A stretch of DNA of 44,394 nucleotides from an uncultured Clostridia bacterium (GCA_944393255.1 CALXZP010000067.1:1-44394), one strand, 5' to 3'. Positions 18,539-27,690 are shown, counted from the first letter of the stretch. Program-made: numbers and translations. The notes: a model not told the origin generated them from the sequence alone.

Positions 18539-18955
18539 ATGGCAGGTAAATTCAATCTTAAGATATACGCTACCGACAAGGTGGTTTTCGACGGCGAGTG
18601 TGAGTCGCTGGTACTGCCTGCAACGGACGGAGAATATGCTATCCTTGCGAAGCATGAGGATCTACTGATCGCACTCGTTTTGGGCGAGCTGCGGTTTGAG
18701 ACGGACGGCGAAAAGCAGGTGTTTTTCACCGGTCTGGGCTTTGCGTATGTCGAGGATAACAGCGTTGTCGTATTCGTTGACACTGCGGAGCGGCCGGAGG
18801 AGATAGATCTGAGACGCGCGGAAGAGGCGAAGCTGCGCGCGGAGGAAAAGCTGCGGCATGAGACGGGACGTCAGGAATATTATCATACGCAGGCGTCGCT
18901 CTCAAGGGCAATGTCGCGAATGAAGGAGGCCGCAAGACACAGGCGCGGCTTCTGA
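18539..18955 (+). CDS. atpC: ATP synthase F1 subunit epsilon
   Basis: A 138-aa regulatory subunit. An N-terminal beta sandwich (about 1-85, FNLKIYATDKVVFDGECESLVLPATDGEYAILAKH) is followed by a C-terminal helical hairpin rich in Glu/Arg/Ala (about 90-138), the ATPase-inhibiting arm. ATG 18539 follows GGGAGGTG. It is the last gene of the operon; a terminator shared with walK lies just after. Confidence 0.93.
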   Translation: MAGKFNLKIYATDKVVFDGECESLVLPATDGEYAILAKHEDLLIALVLGELRFETDGEKQVFFTGLGFAYVEDNSVVVFVDTAERPEEIDLRRAEEAKLRAEEKLRHETGRQEYYHTQASLSRAMSRMKEAARHRRGF

Positions 18956-18983
18956 AGAAAAATGAAAACGATGATGAAAACAG

Positions 18984-19025
18984 AAAAACGCTGCGCGAAC
19001 CGTTACGGCTGAGCAGCGTTTTTTG
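18984..19025. terminator. Bidirectional terminator between atpC and walK
   Basis: AAAAACGCTGC (18984-18994) pairs with GCAGCGTTTTT (19013-19023); the 18-nt loop could fold further. T-runs lie on both strands, and the flanking genes converge. Confidence 0.85.
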
Positions 19026-19047
19026 TATACCTTTATATGTAATAATA

Positions 19048-20865
19048 TCATCTTTTGGGCGCCGGTATCGTGACAGTCACATCGGTGCCTTTGTTCAGCT
19101 CGCTGGCGATCGAGATCTTGCCATGGAAAGCGGATTCTAAGGTCTGCTTTGCTATCGCAAGCCCGAGCCCGGTGCCGCCCTTGTCGCGCGAGCGCGCCTT
19201 GTCCACTCTGTAGAACCTGTCGAAAATATTCGGCAGCTGATCCTTCGGTATGCCTATACCGTTGTCCGATACCTTAACGATTATATCGTTATAGACCTTG
19301 CTTGAGAATATATTGATCTCGCCGCCGGTCGGAGTGTATTTGAGTGCGTTTGAGATGATGTTGGTAAATACCCGTTCCAGTCCGTCGCGGTCGCCGATGA
19401 TGTGCGGTACGTCGTTTATAGGAGTGTAGGTTATGGTCTGCTCCTTCTTGCGCGCCGTCAGCTCAAGTCTTTCGGCGAGTCCCTCGAGCATTGAGCGTAT
19501 GTCTATATCGTCGTCCGGACGGGTATAGTTAGCGTTCTCGTCGAGCTTTGAAAGCGTGAGCAGGTCGGATATTATCTTTGTCATCCTGTCCGTTTCCGAT
19601 GAGATGGTGTCGAGGAAGCGCGTGCGCACCTCCGGCTCCGCGTCCGGAGTGTCGGCAAGTATGTCTGCATAGGACTTTATGACGGTCAGAGGAGTTCTCA
19701 GCTCGTGCGAAACGTCCGCGACAAAATCGCGGCGGGCGCGTTCGAGCCGCTCATGCTTTGTAACGTCATGGAGTATGACGATAACGTCGCCGTCCTTGTC
19801 ATCCTTGGAGACGGGGGCAAAGCTGAACTGCAGCGTCAGATCGTTTATCGTTATCTCCCGCTCCGCCGAGTCCTCGGGCGGGGCATACTGCAGCTCTTCA
19901 AGCGTTATATCGGCGTTTATCTCCTTAAAGAAACGGTTAAATGTTATGTCATCGACATATTTGCGGTTCAGAAGCTTTTTGGCCTCTATGTTTATAAGCG
20001 TAAGCTTGCCTTTGGAGTCAAAGACCATTATGCCGTCGCTCATATTTTGCAGTATGGCTGCGATCTTGGTCTGCTCCGTGAGCTTCTTTTCGCTCTTTTT
20101 GCGCACCGACGAGGTGAGATATATGAGCGCGCCCGCCAGCTCGCCCAGCTCGTCGCTGCGTTCGGCCGCCGAGAGAACGGCTCTTTCCCCCTCCGCTGTT
20201 TTGCGTATCTGCGCCGAAAGCGTCTTGACCGGCGCGAGTATCGAGCGGGATATGAGTATACCGAAAACTAAGGCTGCGGCAGCGGAAAGCAGTACGGAAA
20301 GCAGAAGGCTGCTGCGCAGACCGGAGGTCACCGCATGCTGTACCGACATGGTATCCTTTATATATATTATATATCTGACCGAATCTCCGCTCATAAGCGG
20401 CAGCGCATAGTCTGAGAACTCCGCCGTAAGGCGGTTGCTGAAAGCCTCCTCTCCGGCGAGCGCATCAGCCGTAACGTCGGACGCCTCCACCGCCGACGAG
20501 CCGCGCGACGAGTACACTACCGCGCCGTTTCGGTCGAGTATGCAGAATTCCGCATAGGTGCGCAGTCCTAACTCATCGGCATGGGCGTTTACTATATTTT
20601 TCAGGTTTTCTACATTGTCCGGTCCCGTTTCGTTTATCACTACGCCCGCGCCGCCGTCCGGCTGATCCGGAATGGAGACGGCGTTGGCAGCCGAAGTGAG
20701 CTGCTGCTTCATGTCCTCGGTAAATGTGGAGTATACCGATGTTTCAAAATCGCTGCGGAAGCCGCTTACGGTATTGAGTATACCTATCAATCCCGCCGCA
20801 AGCGACGCGGCCGCGGCCGCCAGTGTGAACAGGACTGCCGATCTTGTACGTATGCTTTTGAACAT
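19048..20865 (-). CDS. walK: Sensor histidine kinase, WalK-like
   Basis: A 605-aa membrane kinase. Membrane helix 1 (about 9-31), an extracytoplasmic sensing domain of about 150 residues, membrane helix 2 (184-206), HAMP (207-259), PAS (265-370, NMSDGIMVFDSKGKLTLIN), HisKA with phospho-acceptor His387 in FVADVSHELRTPLTVIKSYA, then HATPase_c with NIISNALKYT, DNGIGIP, FDRFYRVDKARS and GGTGLGLAI. This order and length match WalK (YycG), the essential cell-wall homeostasis kinase of Firmicutes. ATG 20865 is chosen (AGGAT 8 nt upstream) over the adjacent GTG 20868. It follows walR by 12 nt. The walH/walI/walJ genes usual in Bacilli are absent. Confidence 0.88.
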   Translation of the reverse strand: MFKSIRTRSAVLFTLAAAAASLAAGLIGILNTVSGFRSDFETSVYSTFTEDMKQQLTSAANAVSIPDQPDGGAGVVINETGPDNVENLKNIVNAHADELGLRTYAEFCILDRNGAVVYSSRGSSAVEASDVTADALAGEEAFSNRLTAEFSDYALPLMSGDSVRYIIYIKDTMSVQHAVTSGLRSSLLLSVLLSAAAALVFGILISRSILAPVKTLSAQIRKTAEGERAVLSAAERSDELGELAGALIYLTSSVRKKSEKKLTEQTKIAAILQNMSDGIMVFDSKGKLTLINIEAKKLLNRKYVDDITFNRFFKEINADITLEELQYAPPEDSAEREITINDLTLQFSFAPVSKDDKDGDVIVILHDVTKHERLERARRDFVADVSHELRTPLTVIKSYADILADTPDAEPEVRTRFLDTISSETDRMTKIISDLLTLSKLDENANYTRPDDDIDIRSMLEGLAERLELTARKKEQTITYTPINDVPHIIGDRDGLERVFTNIISNALKYTPTGGEINIFSSKVYNDIIVKVSDNGIGIPKDQLPNIFDRFYRVDKARSRDKGGTGLGLAIAKQTLESAFHGKISIASELNKGTDVTVTIPAPKR

Positions 20866-20877
20866 CACGTTATATCC

Positions 20878-21579
20878 TTATATCTGGTTAAAGTAATAGC
20901 CGATACTGCGCTTGGTCATGATATACCGCGGCATGCTCGGATCGTCCTCTATCTTTTCGCGCAGACGGCGGACCGTTACGTCTACCGTGCGTACATCGCC
21001 GAGGTATTCGTATCCCCAGACGTTTTCAAGCAATACCTCGCGTGAGAATATTTTATCGGGAGCGACGGCGAGGAAACGCAGCAGCTCGAATTCACGCAGT
21101 GTTATATCGAGAGTTTTTCCGTTTTTCACTACCTCATAGCGGTCTATGTTTATGGTGACGTCGCCGGAGGTTATGATACCGGAGGTCTTTTTAGGCTGCA
21201 TTTCCGGGTTTTCCGCAGAGGCGCGGCGCAGCAGCGCCTTAACTCTGGCGGTAAGCTCGCGCGCCGAATAGGGCTTTGTTATGTAATCGTCAGCGCCCAG
21301 CTCAAGACCGAGCACCTTGTCAAGCTCGTCCTCCCTTGCGGTGAGCATGATTATCGGTACGTTTGAAGTTTTGCGTATCTCCTTGCAGACGTCCATGCCG
21401 TCCATACCCGGAAGGTTTACGTCGAGCAGCACCAGGTCGGGGCGCTCGTTCAGGCACATGTCAAGCCCGGTCGGTCCGTCGTAGGCTGAGATAGTTTTGT
21501 AGCCGGCTTTGGAAAATGTAAAGCCGAGCACGTCGTTTATGTTTTTTTCATCCTCTACGATAAGAATAGTAGGTTCCAT
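20878..21579 (-). CDS. walR: Response regulator WalR (OmpR family)
   Basis: A 233-aa regulator with a receiver domain (phospho-acceptor Asp53 in LVLLDVNLPGMDG) and a winged-helix DNA-binding domain. The segment VWGYEYLGDVRTVDVTVRRL followed by REKIEDDPS is nearly word-for-word the WalR (YycF) recognition region, much closer to WalR than to PhoP or other OmpR members. WalR controls autolysin and wall-remodelling genes through TGTWAH-N5-TGTWAH boxes. Such a box is found in this window at 39628, in front of a G5/3D wall protein. GAAAGGATG precedes the ATG, and the promoter lies at 21641-21669. Confidence 0.92.
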   Translation of the reverse strand: MEPTILIVEDEKNINDVLGFTFSKAGYKTISAYDGPTGLDMCLNERPDLVLLDVNLPGMDGMDVCKEIRKTSNVPIIMLTAREDELDKVLGLELGADDYITKPYSARELTARVKALLRRASAENPEMQPKKTSGIITSGDVTINIDRYEVVKNGKTLDITLREFELLRFLAVAPDKIFSREVLLENVWGYEYLGDVRTVDVTVRRLREKIEDDPSMPRYIMTKRSIGYYFNQI

Positions 21580-21640
21580 CTGCTATACATCCTTTCAAAA
21601 AAGACATTTTAAACAATTGTTTTGCACATACATTACATAT

Positions 21641-21669
21641 ATTTTATCAAATAATTACACACTTATCAA
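21641..21669 (-). promoter_or_regulatory. Sigma-A promoter of walRK with TGTAAT half-sites
   Basis: On the minus strand TTGATA (21669-21664), a 17-bp spacer and TAAAAT (21646-21641), with TGA before the -10. TGTAAT half-sites occur in the spacer (21659-21654) and just downstream (21637-21632). The latter is followed 5 bp on by TGCAAA, one mismatch from a full WalR box. Confidence 0.7.
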
Positions 21670-21740
21670 GAGTATTTTGAAAAAAAGTTAAAAAATAATG
21701 TACGATCAAAAAAAATAAACTGAAATTTAGCAAATTTATA

Positions 21741-21769
21741 TGGACAAGAACGCGATTTTGGTATATAAT
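21741..21769 (+). promoter_or_regulatory. Sigma-A promoter of the pyr operon
   Basis: TGGACA (21741-21746), a 17-bp spacer and TATAAT (21764-21769). The leader before pyrR is roughly 90 nt. It contains a CCCGG/CCGGG hairpin but no T-run terminator and no clear PyrR loop. Confidence 0.75.
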
Positions 21770-21867
21770 TAATGATAGATGACCGCAGGACAGTCAGCAG
21801 TGCTCCGGCGGCGCGTCCCGGGACAGTCCGGGATATGCGCAGCCTTAAGGAAAGGAATCAGAAACAA

Positions 21868-22413
21868 ATGGAAAAAGCAGTTTTATTGAACGAAAAAACG
21901 GCGGCAATGCTCGTCAACCGCATGGCGTGCGAGATCGTGGAGGATAATAAGGGTGCTGAAGACCTTGTTATCATAGGGATCCAGACGCGCGGCGTGCTTT
22001 TTGCCAGAGCGCTCAGGCGCAGGATAAGCGAAACGGAGGGGGTTGAGATACCGATGGGCAGTCTCGACATAACCTTTTACCGAGACGACCTGACGCGCCT
22101 GAACGACCATCCCGTTATAAAGGAAACGGATATAGCCTTTACTATTGAGGACAAGAATATAATACTCGTGGACGACATACTGTTTTCGGGACGAACCGTT
22201 AACGCGGCGATAAAAGAGCTTTTTGATATGGGCCGTCCGGCGAAGATAAAGCTCGCTGTGCTCATCGACCGTGGACATCATGAGCTGCCGGTGGCGGCGG
22301 ATTACTGCGGAAGGAGCGTGCCCACGTCGCTTGACGAATATATAAACGCCGATATAGACGAGGACGGCACGGTGAGACTTGTCACCATATGCAATAAGGA
22401 GGACAGAAGATGA
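21868..22413 (+). CDS. pyrR: Bifunctional pyr operon regulator / uracil phosphoribosyltransferase
   Basis: A 181-aa PRTase-fold protein. The PRPP-binding loop VDDILFSGRT (101-110) and the GSLDITFYRDDL region are diagnostic of PyrR, which binds pyr mRNA in response to UMP and has weak uracil phosphoribosyltransferase activity. ATG 21868 follows AAGGAAAGG; the frame extends upstream to 21772, but family length (about 180 aa) fixes this start. It is the first gene of pyrR-B-C-F-K-D, and the stop overlaps pyrB by 4 nt (ATGA). Its RNA target is not evident in the leader. Confidence 0.94.
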   Translation: MEKAVLLNEKTAAMLVNRMACEIVEDNKGAEDLVIIGIQTRGVLFARALRRRISETEGVEIPMGSLDITFYRDDLTRLNDHPVIKETDIAFTIEDKNIILVDDILFSGRTVNAAIKELFDMGRPAKIKLAVLIDRGHHELPVAADYCGRSVPTSLDEYINADIDEDGTVRLVTICNKEDRR

Positions 22414-23324
22414 AGCACGATTTGCTCGGACTGAAAGAGCTTAGCGCGGATCAGATCGGTCATATACTCGATACTGCCGCGTCGATGAAGGAGATAGTAA
22501 AAAGCCCGAATAAAAAGACCCCGCATCTGCAGGGCAAGACGGTAGTGACTCTTTTTTACGAAAACAGCACGAGAACGCGCCTCTCGTTTGAACTGGCGGC
22601 AAAGTACATGAGCGCTAACGCCGCCAATATATCCTCGAGCGGCTCGTCGGTAGCCAAGGGTGAAACGCTTATAGATACTGCGGAAACGATAAACGCTATG
22701 GGAACGGATATACTTGTTATGCGCCACGGCATGAGCGGTGCGCCGCACCTGCTTTCGCCGCTCGTGAGCGCGGCTGTAGTAAACGCGGGCGACGGTATGA
22801 ACGAGCACCCTACTCAGGCGCTTTTGGACATGCTTACGATAAGGGAGCATAAGGGGCGTATAGAGGGCCTGAAGGTCGCTATAGTGGGCGATGTGTACCA
22901 TTCGCGCGTTGTGCGTTCAAATATATACGGTCTCACCAAGATGGGCGCGGAGGTGTCGGTGGGCGGACCCGCCACTCTCCTGCCGATGGGTATAGAGAAG
23001 CTGGGCGTGAAAGCGTTTGACAATGTTCAGGAGGCGATAGTGGACGCCGACGTGGTCATGGGTCTGCGCATACAGCTTGAACGTCAGAAAAAGGGTCTGT
23101 TCCCGAGCACGCGCGAATATTTCAGATTTTTCGGGATAGACGAGCAGCGGCTGAAGCTTGCAAAGCCGGACGCGATAGTTATGCACCCGGGCCCGGTGAA
23201 CCGCGGCGTGGAGCTTTCAACGTCGGTGATAGACGGAGAGCGCAGCGTTATAACCGACCAGGTGACAAGCGGAGTTGCCGTCAGGATGGCGGTCATGTAT
23301 CTGCTTTCGCGCGGAGGCTTTTGA
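22410..23324 (+). CDS. pyrB: Aspartate carbamoyltransferase catalytic subunit
   Basis: A 304-aa enzyme making carbamoyl aspartate from carbamoyl phosphate and aspartate, the committed step of pyrimidine synthesis. Carbamoyl-phosphate motif STRTR (53-57), HPTQALLDMLTI in the hinge region, and MHPGPVNRGVE near the C-terminus are intact. No regulatory subunit pyrI is present, so it is the Bacillus-type unregulated trimer, with control at expression level by PyrR. Confidence 0.96.
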   Translation: MKHDLLGLKELSADQIGHILDTAASMKEIVKSPNKKTPHLQGKTVVTLFYENSTRTRLSFELAAKYMSANAANISSSGSSVAKGETLIDTAETINAMGTDILVMRHGMSGAPHLLSPLVSAAVVNAGDGMNEHPTQALLDMLTIREHKGRIEGLKVAIVGDVYHSRVVRSNIYGLTKMGAEVSVGGPATLLPMGIEKLGVKAFDNVQEAIVDADVVMGLRIQLERQKKGLFPSTREYFRFFGIDEQRLKLAKPDAIVMHPGPVNRGVELSTSVIDGERSVITDQVTSGVAVRMAVMYLLSRGGF

Positions 23325-23390
23325 ACGGGACAGGCTGCTTTAAAATACATAGGCAAATAGAAAACAGTTTCGTATGTTAGGAGGAACGGA

Positions 23391-24683
23391 ATGAGGATAC
23401 TGATAAAAAACGGACGCGTCATAGATCCGGCAAACGGTATTGACGAGGTCACCGATATATTTGTGGAAAACGGTATCATCTCGGAGGTCGGAAAAGATCC
23501 CGACCTCGAAGGGATAGATATGGAGGTCATCGACGCTGAGGGTATGTGCGTTGCGCCGGGACTGGTTGATATGCACGTACACCTGCGCGAGCCGGGACAG
23601 GAATACAAGGAGGATATCGAATCGGGAACGAAGGCGGCAGTATTCGGAGGCGTGACCTCCGTGGCGTGTATGCCGAACACGGAGCCGGTAGTGGATAATG
23701 AGGCCATAGTCAGGTTTATAAAAACGAAAGCCGAGGAGTGCGGCTATGCGAATGTTTTCCCGATAGGCGCTATCTCAAAAGGGCTTGAGGGAAAGTATCT
23801 TGCGGAGATAGGCGAAATGGCGTTCGCCGGCGCGGTAGGCGTGTCGGACGACGGCCGCCCCGTTGAAAATTCGGGACTTATGCGCCGCGCTATGGAATAT
23901 GCGGGAATGTTCGATATGATAGTCATATCGCACTGCGAGGATCCGGCGCTCGGCGAGGGAGACATGAACGAGGGCGCGGCAGCGTCGTCTATGGGGCTTC
24001 GCGGGATATCGCCAGCCGCAGAGGAAGTGATGGCGGCAAGGGATATCCTTGTGGCTGAGGCGATAGGCGGCAGGGTGCATATAGCGCATATCTCAACGCG
24101 CGGCACCGTCGAGCTTGTAAGACGGGCTAAGGAGCGTGGGGTAAGGGTGACCTGCGAGACCTGTCCGCATTATTTCAGCCTTACGGAGGAAGCGTGTCTC
24201 GGCTTCAATACGAACGCAAAGATGAACCCGCCGCTGCGCACCGCAGATGACGTCGAGGCGATAAAAGAGGGACTGCGCGACGGTACTATAGACTGCATAG
24301 TCACAGACCATGCCCCGCATCATCCGGATGAGAAGAACTGCGAATTTTCGGCTGCCAAAAACGGTATAGTCGGGCTTGAAACGTCGCTCGGTCTGGGAAT
24401 AAAGAACCTTGTGAACGAGGGCGTGCTCACGATGAGCGGGCTTATAGAGAAGATGTCGCTGAATCCGTCGCGGATACTGGGGATATCGCGCGGCACGCTC
24501 GGCGCTGGGAAGTGCGCGGATATAGTTATATTCGACCCGTCTGAAAAATGGACGGTGGATACGTCCAAGCTACATTCCAAGGGTAAAAATTCACCGTACG
24601 GCGGCTTTGAGCTGTACGGCAAGCCCGAGTATGTGATAGTCGGAGGCGAGATAGTGATAAACCGCGGCGAACTGATGAAATGA
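23391..24683 (+). CDS. pyrC: Dihydroorotase
   Basis: A 430-aa type I (PyrC of Gram-positives) zinc amidohydrolase that cyclises carbamoyl aspartate to dihydroorotate. Motifs are DMHVHLREPGQEYKED with metal ligands His62 and His64, VISHCEDP, HIAHISTRG, and IVTDHAPHHPDEK with the catalytic Asp. TAGGAGGAACGG precedes the ATG. It lies 66 bp after pyrB with no structure suggesting an internal promoter. Confidence 0.95.
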   Translation: MRILIKNGRVIDPANGIDEVTDIFVENGIISEVGKDPDLEGIDMEVIDAEGMCVAPGLVDMHVHLREPGQEYKEDIESGTKAAVFGGVTSVACMPNTEPVVDNEAIVRFIKTKAEECGYANVFPIGAISKGLEGKYLAEIGEMAFAGAVGVSDDGRPVENSGLMRRAMEYAGMFDMIVISHCEDPALGEGDMNEGAAASSMGLRGISPAAEEVMAARDILVAEAIGGRVHIAHISTRGTVELVRRAKERGVRVTCETCPHYFSLTEEACLGFNTNAKMNPPLRTADDVEAIKEGLRDGTIDCIVTDHAPHHPDEKNCEFSAAKNGIVGLETSLGLGIKNLVNEGVLTMSGLIEKMSLNPSRILGISRGTLGAGKCADIVIFDPSEKWTVDTSKLHSKGKNSPYGGFELYGKPEYVIVGGEIVINRGELMK

Positions 24684-24732
24684 TCGCAGGGCGCGGCAAT
24701 ACGGAAGAGAACGAAGGAAAGGAAGATGTGAA

Positions 24733-25650
24733 ATGTCGGTAGATCGGCTGGTTCAGAAGATAAAGGAGAAGGGAAATCCGTCCGTTGCGGGGCTTGATCC
24801 GAGAGTGGAGTACGTGCCGGAGCATATAAGGGAAAAGGCGTATAAGGAGTACGGCAAAACGCTCAGGGGCGCCGCGGAGGCTATATGGGAATTCAATAAA
24901 GGTCTTATCGACGCGCTCTGCGACGTCGTTCCGGCGGTAAAGCCGCAGAGTGCATTTTATGAGATGTACGGGCTGCCGGGCGAGGAGACGCTGCACAGAA
25001 CGATAAAGTACGCAAAGGAAAAGGGACTTTACGTTATACTCGACGTAAAGCGCAACGACATCGGCTCGACTGCGGCGGCGTATTCGTCGGCGTATATAGG
25101 CAAGGTCGATATAGACGGAGCAGAGGCGGAGCCGTGCCCGGTCGATTCGATAACGGTAAATCCGTATCTCGGAACGGACGGCATACAGCCGTTCGTTGAT
25201 GACTGCATAAAGTATGACAAGTCGATATTCGCGCTCGCAAGAACGTCGAACCCGTCTTCAGGAGAGCTTCAAATGCTCTATTCCGGGGACAGGATGATCT
25301 TCGAGCACGTTGCGGGACTTATAGATAAATGGAACGAGGGCACTGTCGGAGCAAGCGGCTACGGCGCTGTCGGCGCGGTGGTCGGCGCGACACATGCCGA
25401 GGATGCCGGGACTATGCGGTCGCTGCTCAGAAGGGCGTATTTCCTTGTTCCGGGCTACGGCGCACAGGGCGGCGGACTTGAGGGCGTGAGCAAATGCTTC
25501 AACGACGACGGTCTAGGGGCTATAGTCAATTCCTCACGCGGCATAATGTGCGCGTATAAAAAGACGGACAAGGGCGGAGAGGCGTTCGCAGAGGCGGCAC
25601 GCGCCGAGGCCGTTCGCATGAAAGAAGAAATAACGAGCATAATAAGATAA
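24733..25650 (+). CDS. pyrF: Orotidine 5'-phosphate decarboxylase (long type)
   Basis: A 305-aa TIM barrel that decarboxylates OMP to UMP. The catalytic Asp-x-Lys-x-x-Asp array is DVKRNDIGST (Asp104, Lys106, Asp109). SVAGLDPRVEY at the N-terminus and FLVPGYGAQGGG near the phosphate site mark the longer type-2 PyrF subfamily rather than the 230-aa form. GGAAAGGAAG is upstream. Here it precedes pyrK and pyrD, and pyrE, which acts between pyrD and pyrF, is absent from the operon. Confidence 0.95.
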   Translation: MSVDRLVQKIKEKGNPSVAGLDPRVEYVPEHIREKAYKEYGKTLRGAAEAIWEFNKGLIDALCDVVPAVKPQSAFYEMYGLPGEETLHRTIKYAKEKGLYVILDVKRNDIGSTAAAYSSAYIGKVDIDGAEAEPCPVDSITVNPYLGTDGIQPFVDDCIKYDKSIFALARTSNPSSGELQMLYSGDRMIFEHVAGLIDKWNEGTVGASGYGAVGAVVGATHAEDAGTMRSLLRRAYFLVPGYGAQGGGLEGVSKCFNDDGLGAIVNSSRGIMCAYKKTDKGGEAFAEAARAEAVRMKEEITSIIR

Positions 25651-25676
25651 TAAGGGCAACCGGGAGGAATGAGTCA

Positions 25677-26432
25677 ATGAAAAAGACCTATCAGTGCAGG
25701 CTTGTAAAAAAAGAGGAGCTTTGCAGCGGACTTTACGATTTTACGGTAGAGGCTCCGGAGATCGCACAGAGCGCCGAAACGGGGCAGTTCCTGCATATCG
25801 CCTGCGGCGGCGCGTCGTTTCTGCGCAGACCTATAAGCATATGCGATACCGGCGAAACTACGGTGCGGTTCATATTTCAGGTGAAGGGCGAGGGAACGCG
25901 TGAGCTTGCGAAGCACGAGCCGGGAGATATGATAGATATAATGGGCCCGCTCGGACACGGCTTCAGCGTCAAGCCGGGCGAAAAAGCGGCGGTGATCGGC
26001 GGCGGCATAGGCGTGTTCCCGCTTCTTAAGATCGCGAGAGATACCGATTCGGCCGTGTTTCTCGGTTTCAGAACGAAAGAGCTTGTGGTGCTCGAGGAGG
26101 ATTTCAGAGCCGCTTCCCAAAATGTGACTGTCTGTACCGACGACGGCAGCTACGGCTACAACGGATTTGCGGTAGCGGCCATGAGCGAGTATCTTACAGA
26201 GAACAGACCTGACGCTATCTACAGCTGCGGTCCCGCACCGCTGCTCAGGATAGTGAAGCAGATCGCGGAGAATATGAACATACCCTGCCAGCTTTCGCTG
26301 GAGCAGCGCATGGGCTGCGGAATAGGCGCATGTCTTACCTGTGTATGCGAAACAAAGAACGAGGGCATGGCAAAATATCAGCAGGTGTGTACCTGCGGGC
26401 CTGTTTTCGATTCTAAGGAGGTGGTGCTTTGA
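25677..26432 (+). CDS. pyrK: Dihydroorotate dehydrogenase B, electron transfer subunit
   Basis: A 251-aa FAD and [2Fe-2S] protein that passes electrons from PyrD to NAD+. FAD motif RRPIS (50-54), nucleotide glycines GGGIG (108-112), and cluster cysteines Cys214, Cys219, Cys222 and Cys238 near the end (CGIGACLTC). It is homologous to nfnA at 4775, but here the four-Cys PyrK ligand set is complete. The stop codon overlaps the pyrD start (TGATG), so the partners are co-translated. Confidence 0.95.
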   Translation: MKKTYQCRLVKKEELCSGLYDFTVEAPEIAQSAETGQFLHIACGGASFLRRPISICDTGETTVRFIFQVKGEGTRELAKHEPGDMIDIMGPLGHGFSVKPGEKAAVIGGGIGVFPLLKIARDTDSAVFLGFRTKELVVLEEDFRAASQNVTVCTDDGSYGYNGFAVAAMSEYLTENRPDAIYSCGPAPLLRIVKQIAENMNIPCQLSLEQRMGCGIGACLTCVCETKNEGMAKYQQVCTCGPVFDSKEVVL

Positions 26433-27346
26433 TGGCAGGGATGGAAGTCGAATACTGCGGGGTAAAATTCAGAAACCCGATAGTCACCGCATCCGGTACA
26501 TTCGGTTTCGGTTATGAGTATGACGAATACGCGCCGCTTACAGAGTACGGCGGTTTTACAGCCAAGGGACTCACCAGGCAGCCGCGGCCCGGAAATAAGC
26601 CGCCGAGGATAGCGGAAACGCCGAACGGGATATTGAACAGCGTTGGACTGCAAAATCCGGGAGTGGAGGTGTTCGCGGAGTACCTTATGCCGGAGCTTGC
26701 GAAGAAGTTCGATACGAATGTTATTGTGAATATGTCGGGAAACACTGTGGATGAATATGCGGAGATGGCGGAGATACTGTCGGGAACGGACGCGGCGCTC
26801 ATCGAGATGAATATCTCGTGTCCCAACGTAAAGCACGGCGGCATGGCGTTCGGAACGGACGCCGCCGTGGTGGAGGAGCTGACGGCGGCTGTGAAAAAGA
26901 GATGCCAAAAGCCGCTCGTTGTCAAGCTCTCGCCCAACGTCACATCGGTCGCGGATATAGCCAGGGCTGCCGAGGCCGGAGGAGCTGACGGCGTTTCGCT
27001 TATCAATACGCTTCTCGGCATGAGGATAGATATAAATACCCGCCGTCCCATACTTGCAAACAACACCGGCGGACTTTCCGGGCCGGCGGTAAAGCCGGTA
27101 GCGGTGAGGATGGTGCACGAGGTCTATAACGCTGTAAAGATACCGATAATCGGGATGGGCGGCGTTATGAGCGGAGCCGACGTGATAGAGTTCATGATCG
27201 CGGGAGCAAGGCTTGTGGCTTTAGGAACAGGGCTGTTCATAAAGCCGGATATGATTTTTGACGTCAAGCGGGAAATGACAGAATACATGGAGCGCTTCGG
27301 CATAGATGATATAAACGATATAGTCGGAACGCTTGAATTGAACTGA
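26432..27346 (+). CDS. pyrD: Dihydroorotate dehydrogenase B, catalytic subunit
   Basis: A 304-aa FMN enzyme of class 1B. The catalytic base is a cysteine (Cys130 in EMNISCPNVKHGG), which defines class 1; class 2 enzymes use Ser. GGLSGPAVKPVAVRMV and GMGGVMSGADVIEFMIAGA form the FMN/phosphate site. Start ATG 26432 with AAGGAGGTGG upstream; a TTG three bases earlier is less likely. With PyrK it uses NAD+ as acceptor, as expected in an anaerobe. A terminator follows. Confidence 0.95.
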   Translation: MAGMEVEYCGVKFRNPIVTASGTFGFGYEYDEYAPLTEYGGFTAKGLTRQPRPGNKPPRIAETPNGILNSVGLQNPGVEVFAEYLMPELAKKFDTNVIVNMSGNTVDEYAEMAEILSGTDAALIEMNISCPNVKHGGMAFGTDAAVVEELTAAVKKRCQKPLVVKLSPNVTSVADIARAAEAGGADGVSLINTLLGMRIDINTRRPILANNTGGLSGPAVKPVAVRMVHEVYNAVKIPIIGMGGVMSGADVIEFMIAGARLVALGTGLFIKPDMIFDVKREMTEYMERFGIDDINDIVGTLELN

Positions 27347-27690
27347 CTTTGCTCAGGACAGCTCCGTACGGAAAGAAGCTCCGGACGGGCTGTCCTGTTT
27401 TGTATCTGCATAAATTTTATGCGTCATTACTGCCTTTTATTTGTTGAATTATACCAAAATCAATTTTTTGTCCATAAATAAAAAGGGAAACACCGTTTAT
27501 ATGTCGAAATATTAAAGCGACGGCAAAAATATTGATATAAAACTGTTATTTTTTTCGTATTTGCGGTAAATATATTGTGTGTAGTGTTTTTTTGACGCGG
27601 TATATTTATACGAGATGTGCATAAATTTGTATATTATGTAAATAATATGACGGACTGTATATGTAAATGAGCTGACGGGGAGGTGGTATC
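27347..27690 (+). other. A/T-rich intergenic region between pyrD and dnaG
   Basis: 344 bp without a gene. It holds the pyr terminator (27354-27400), then about 280 bp of A/T-rich DNA with poly-T runs. A TTGACG at 27592 has no well-spaced -10, and TATATT- and TATTAT-like elements are scattered, so I cannot name the dnaG promoter. No RNA gene is recognised. Confidence 0.5.
27354..27400 (+). terminator. Intrinsic terminator of the pyr operon
   Basis: CAGGACAGC (27354-27362) pairs with GCTGTCCTG (27389-27397) and is followed by TTTTG. The enclosed 26 nt contain a second small CCGT/ACGG pairing. Confidence 0.8.

Noticed and set aside
21816..21840. PyrR-binding loop in the pyr leader (AGTCCGGGATA resembles AGTCCNGNGA)
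   Set aside because: The match breaks after AGTCCGGGA, the closing stem does not form, and there is no following terminator.
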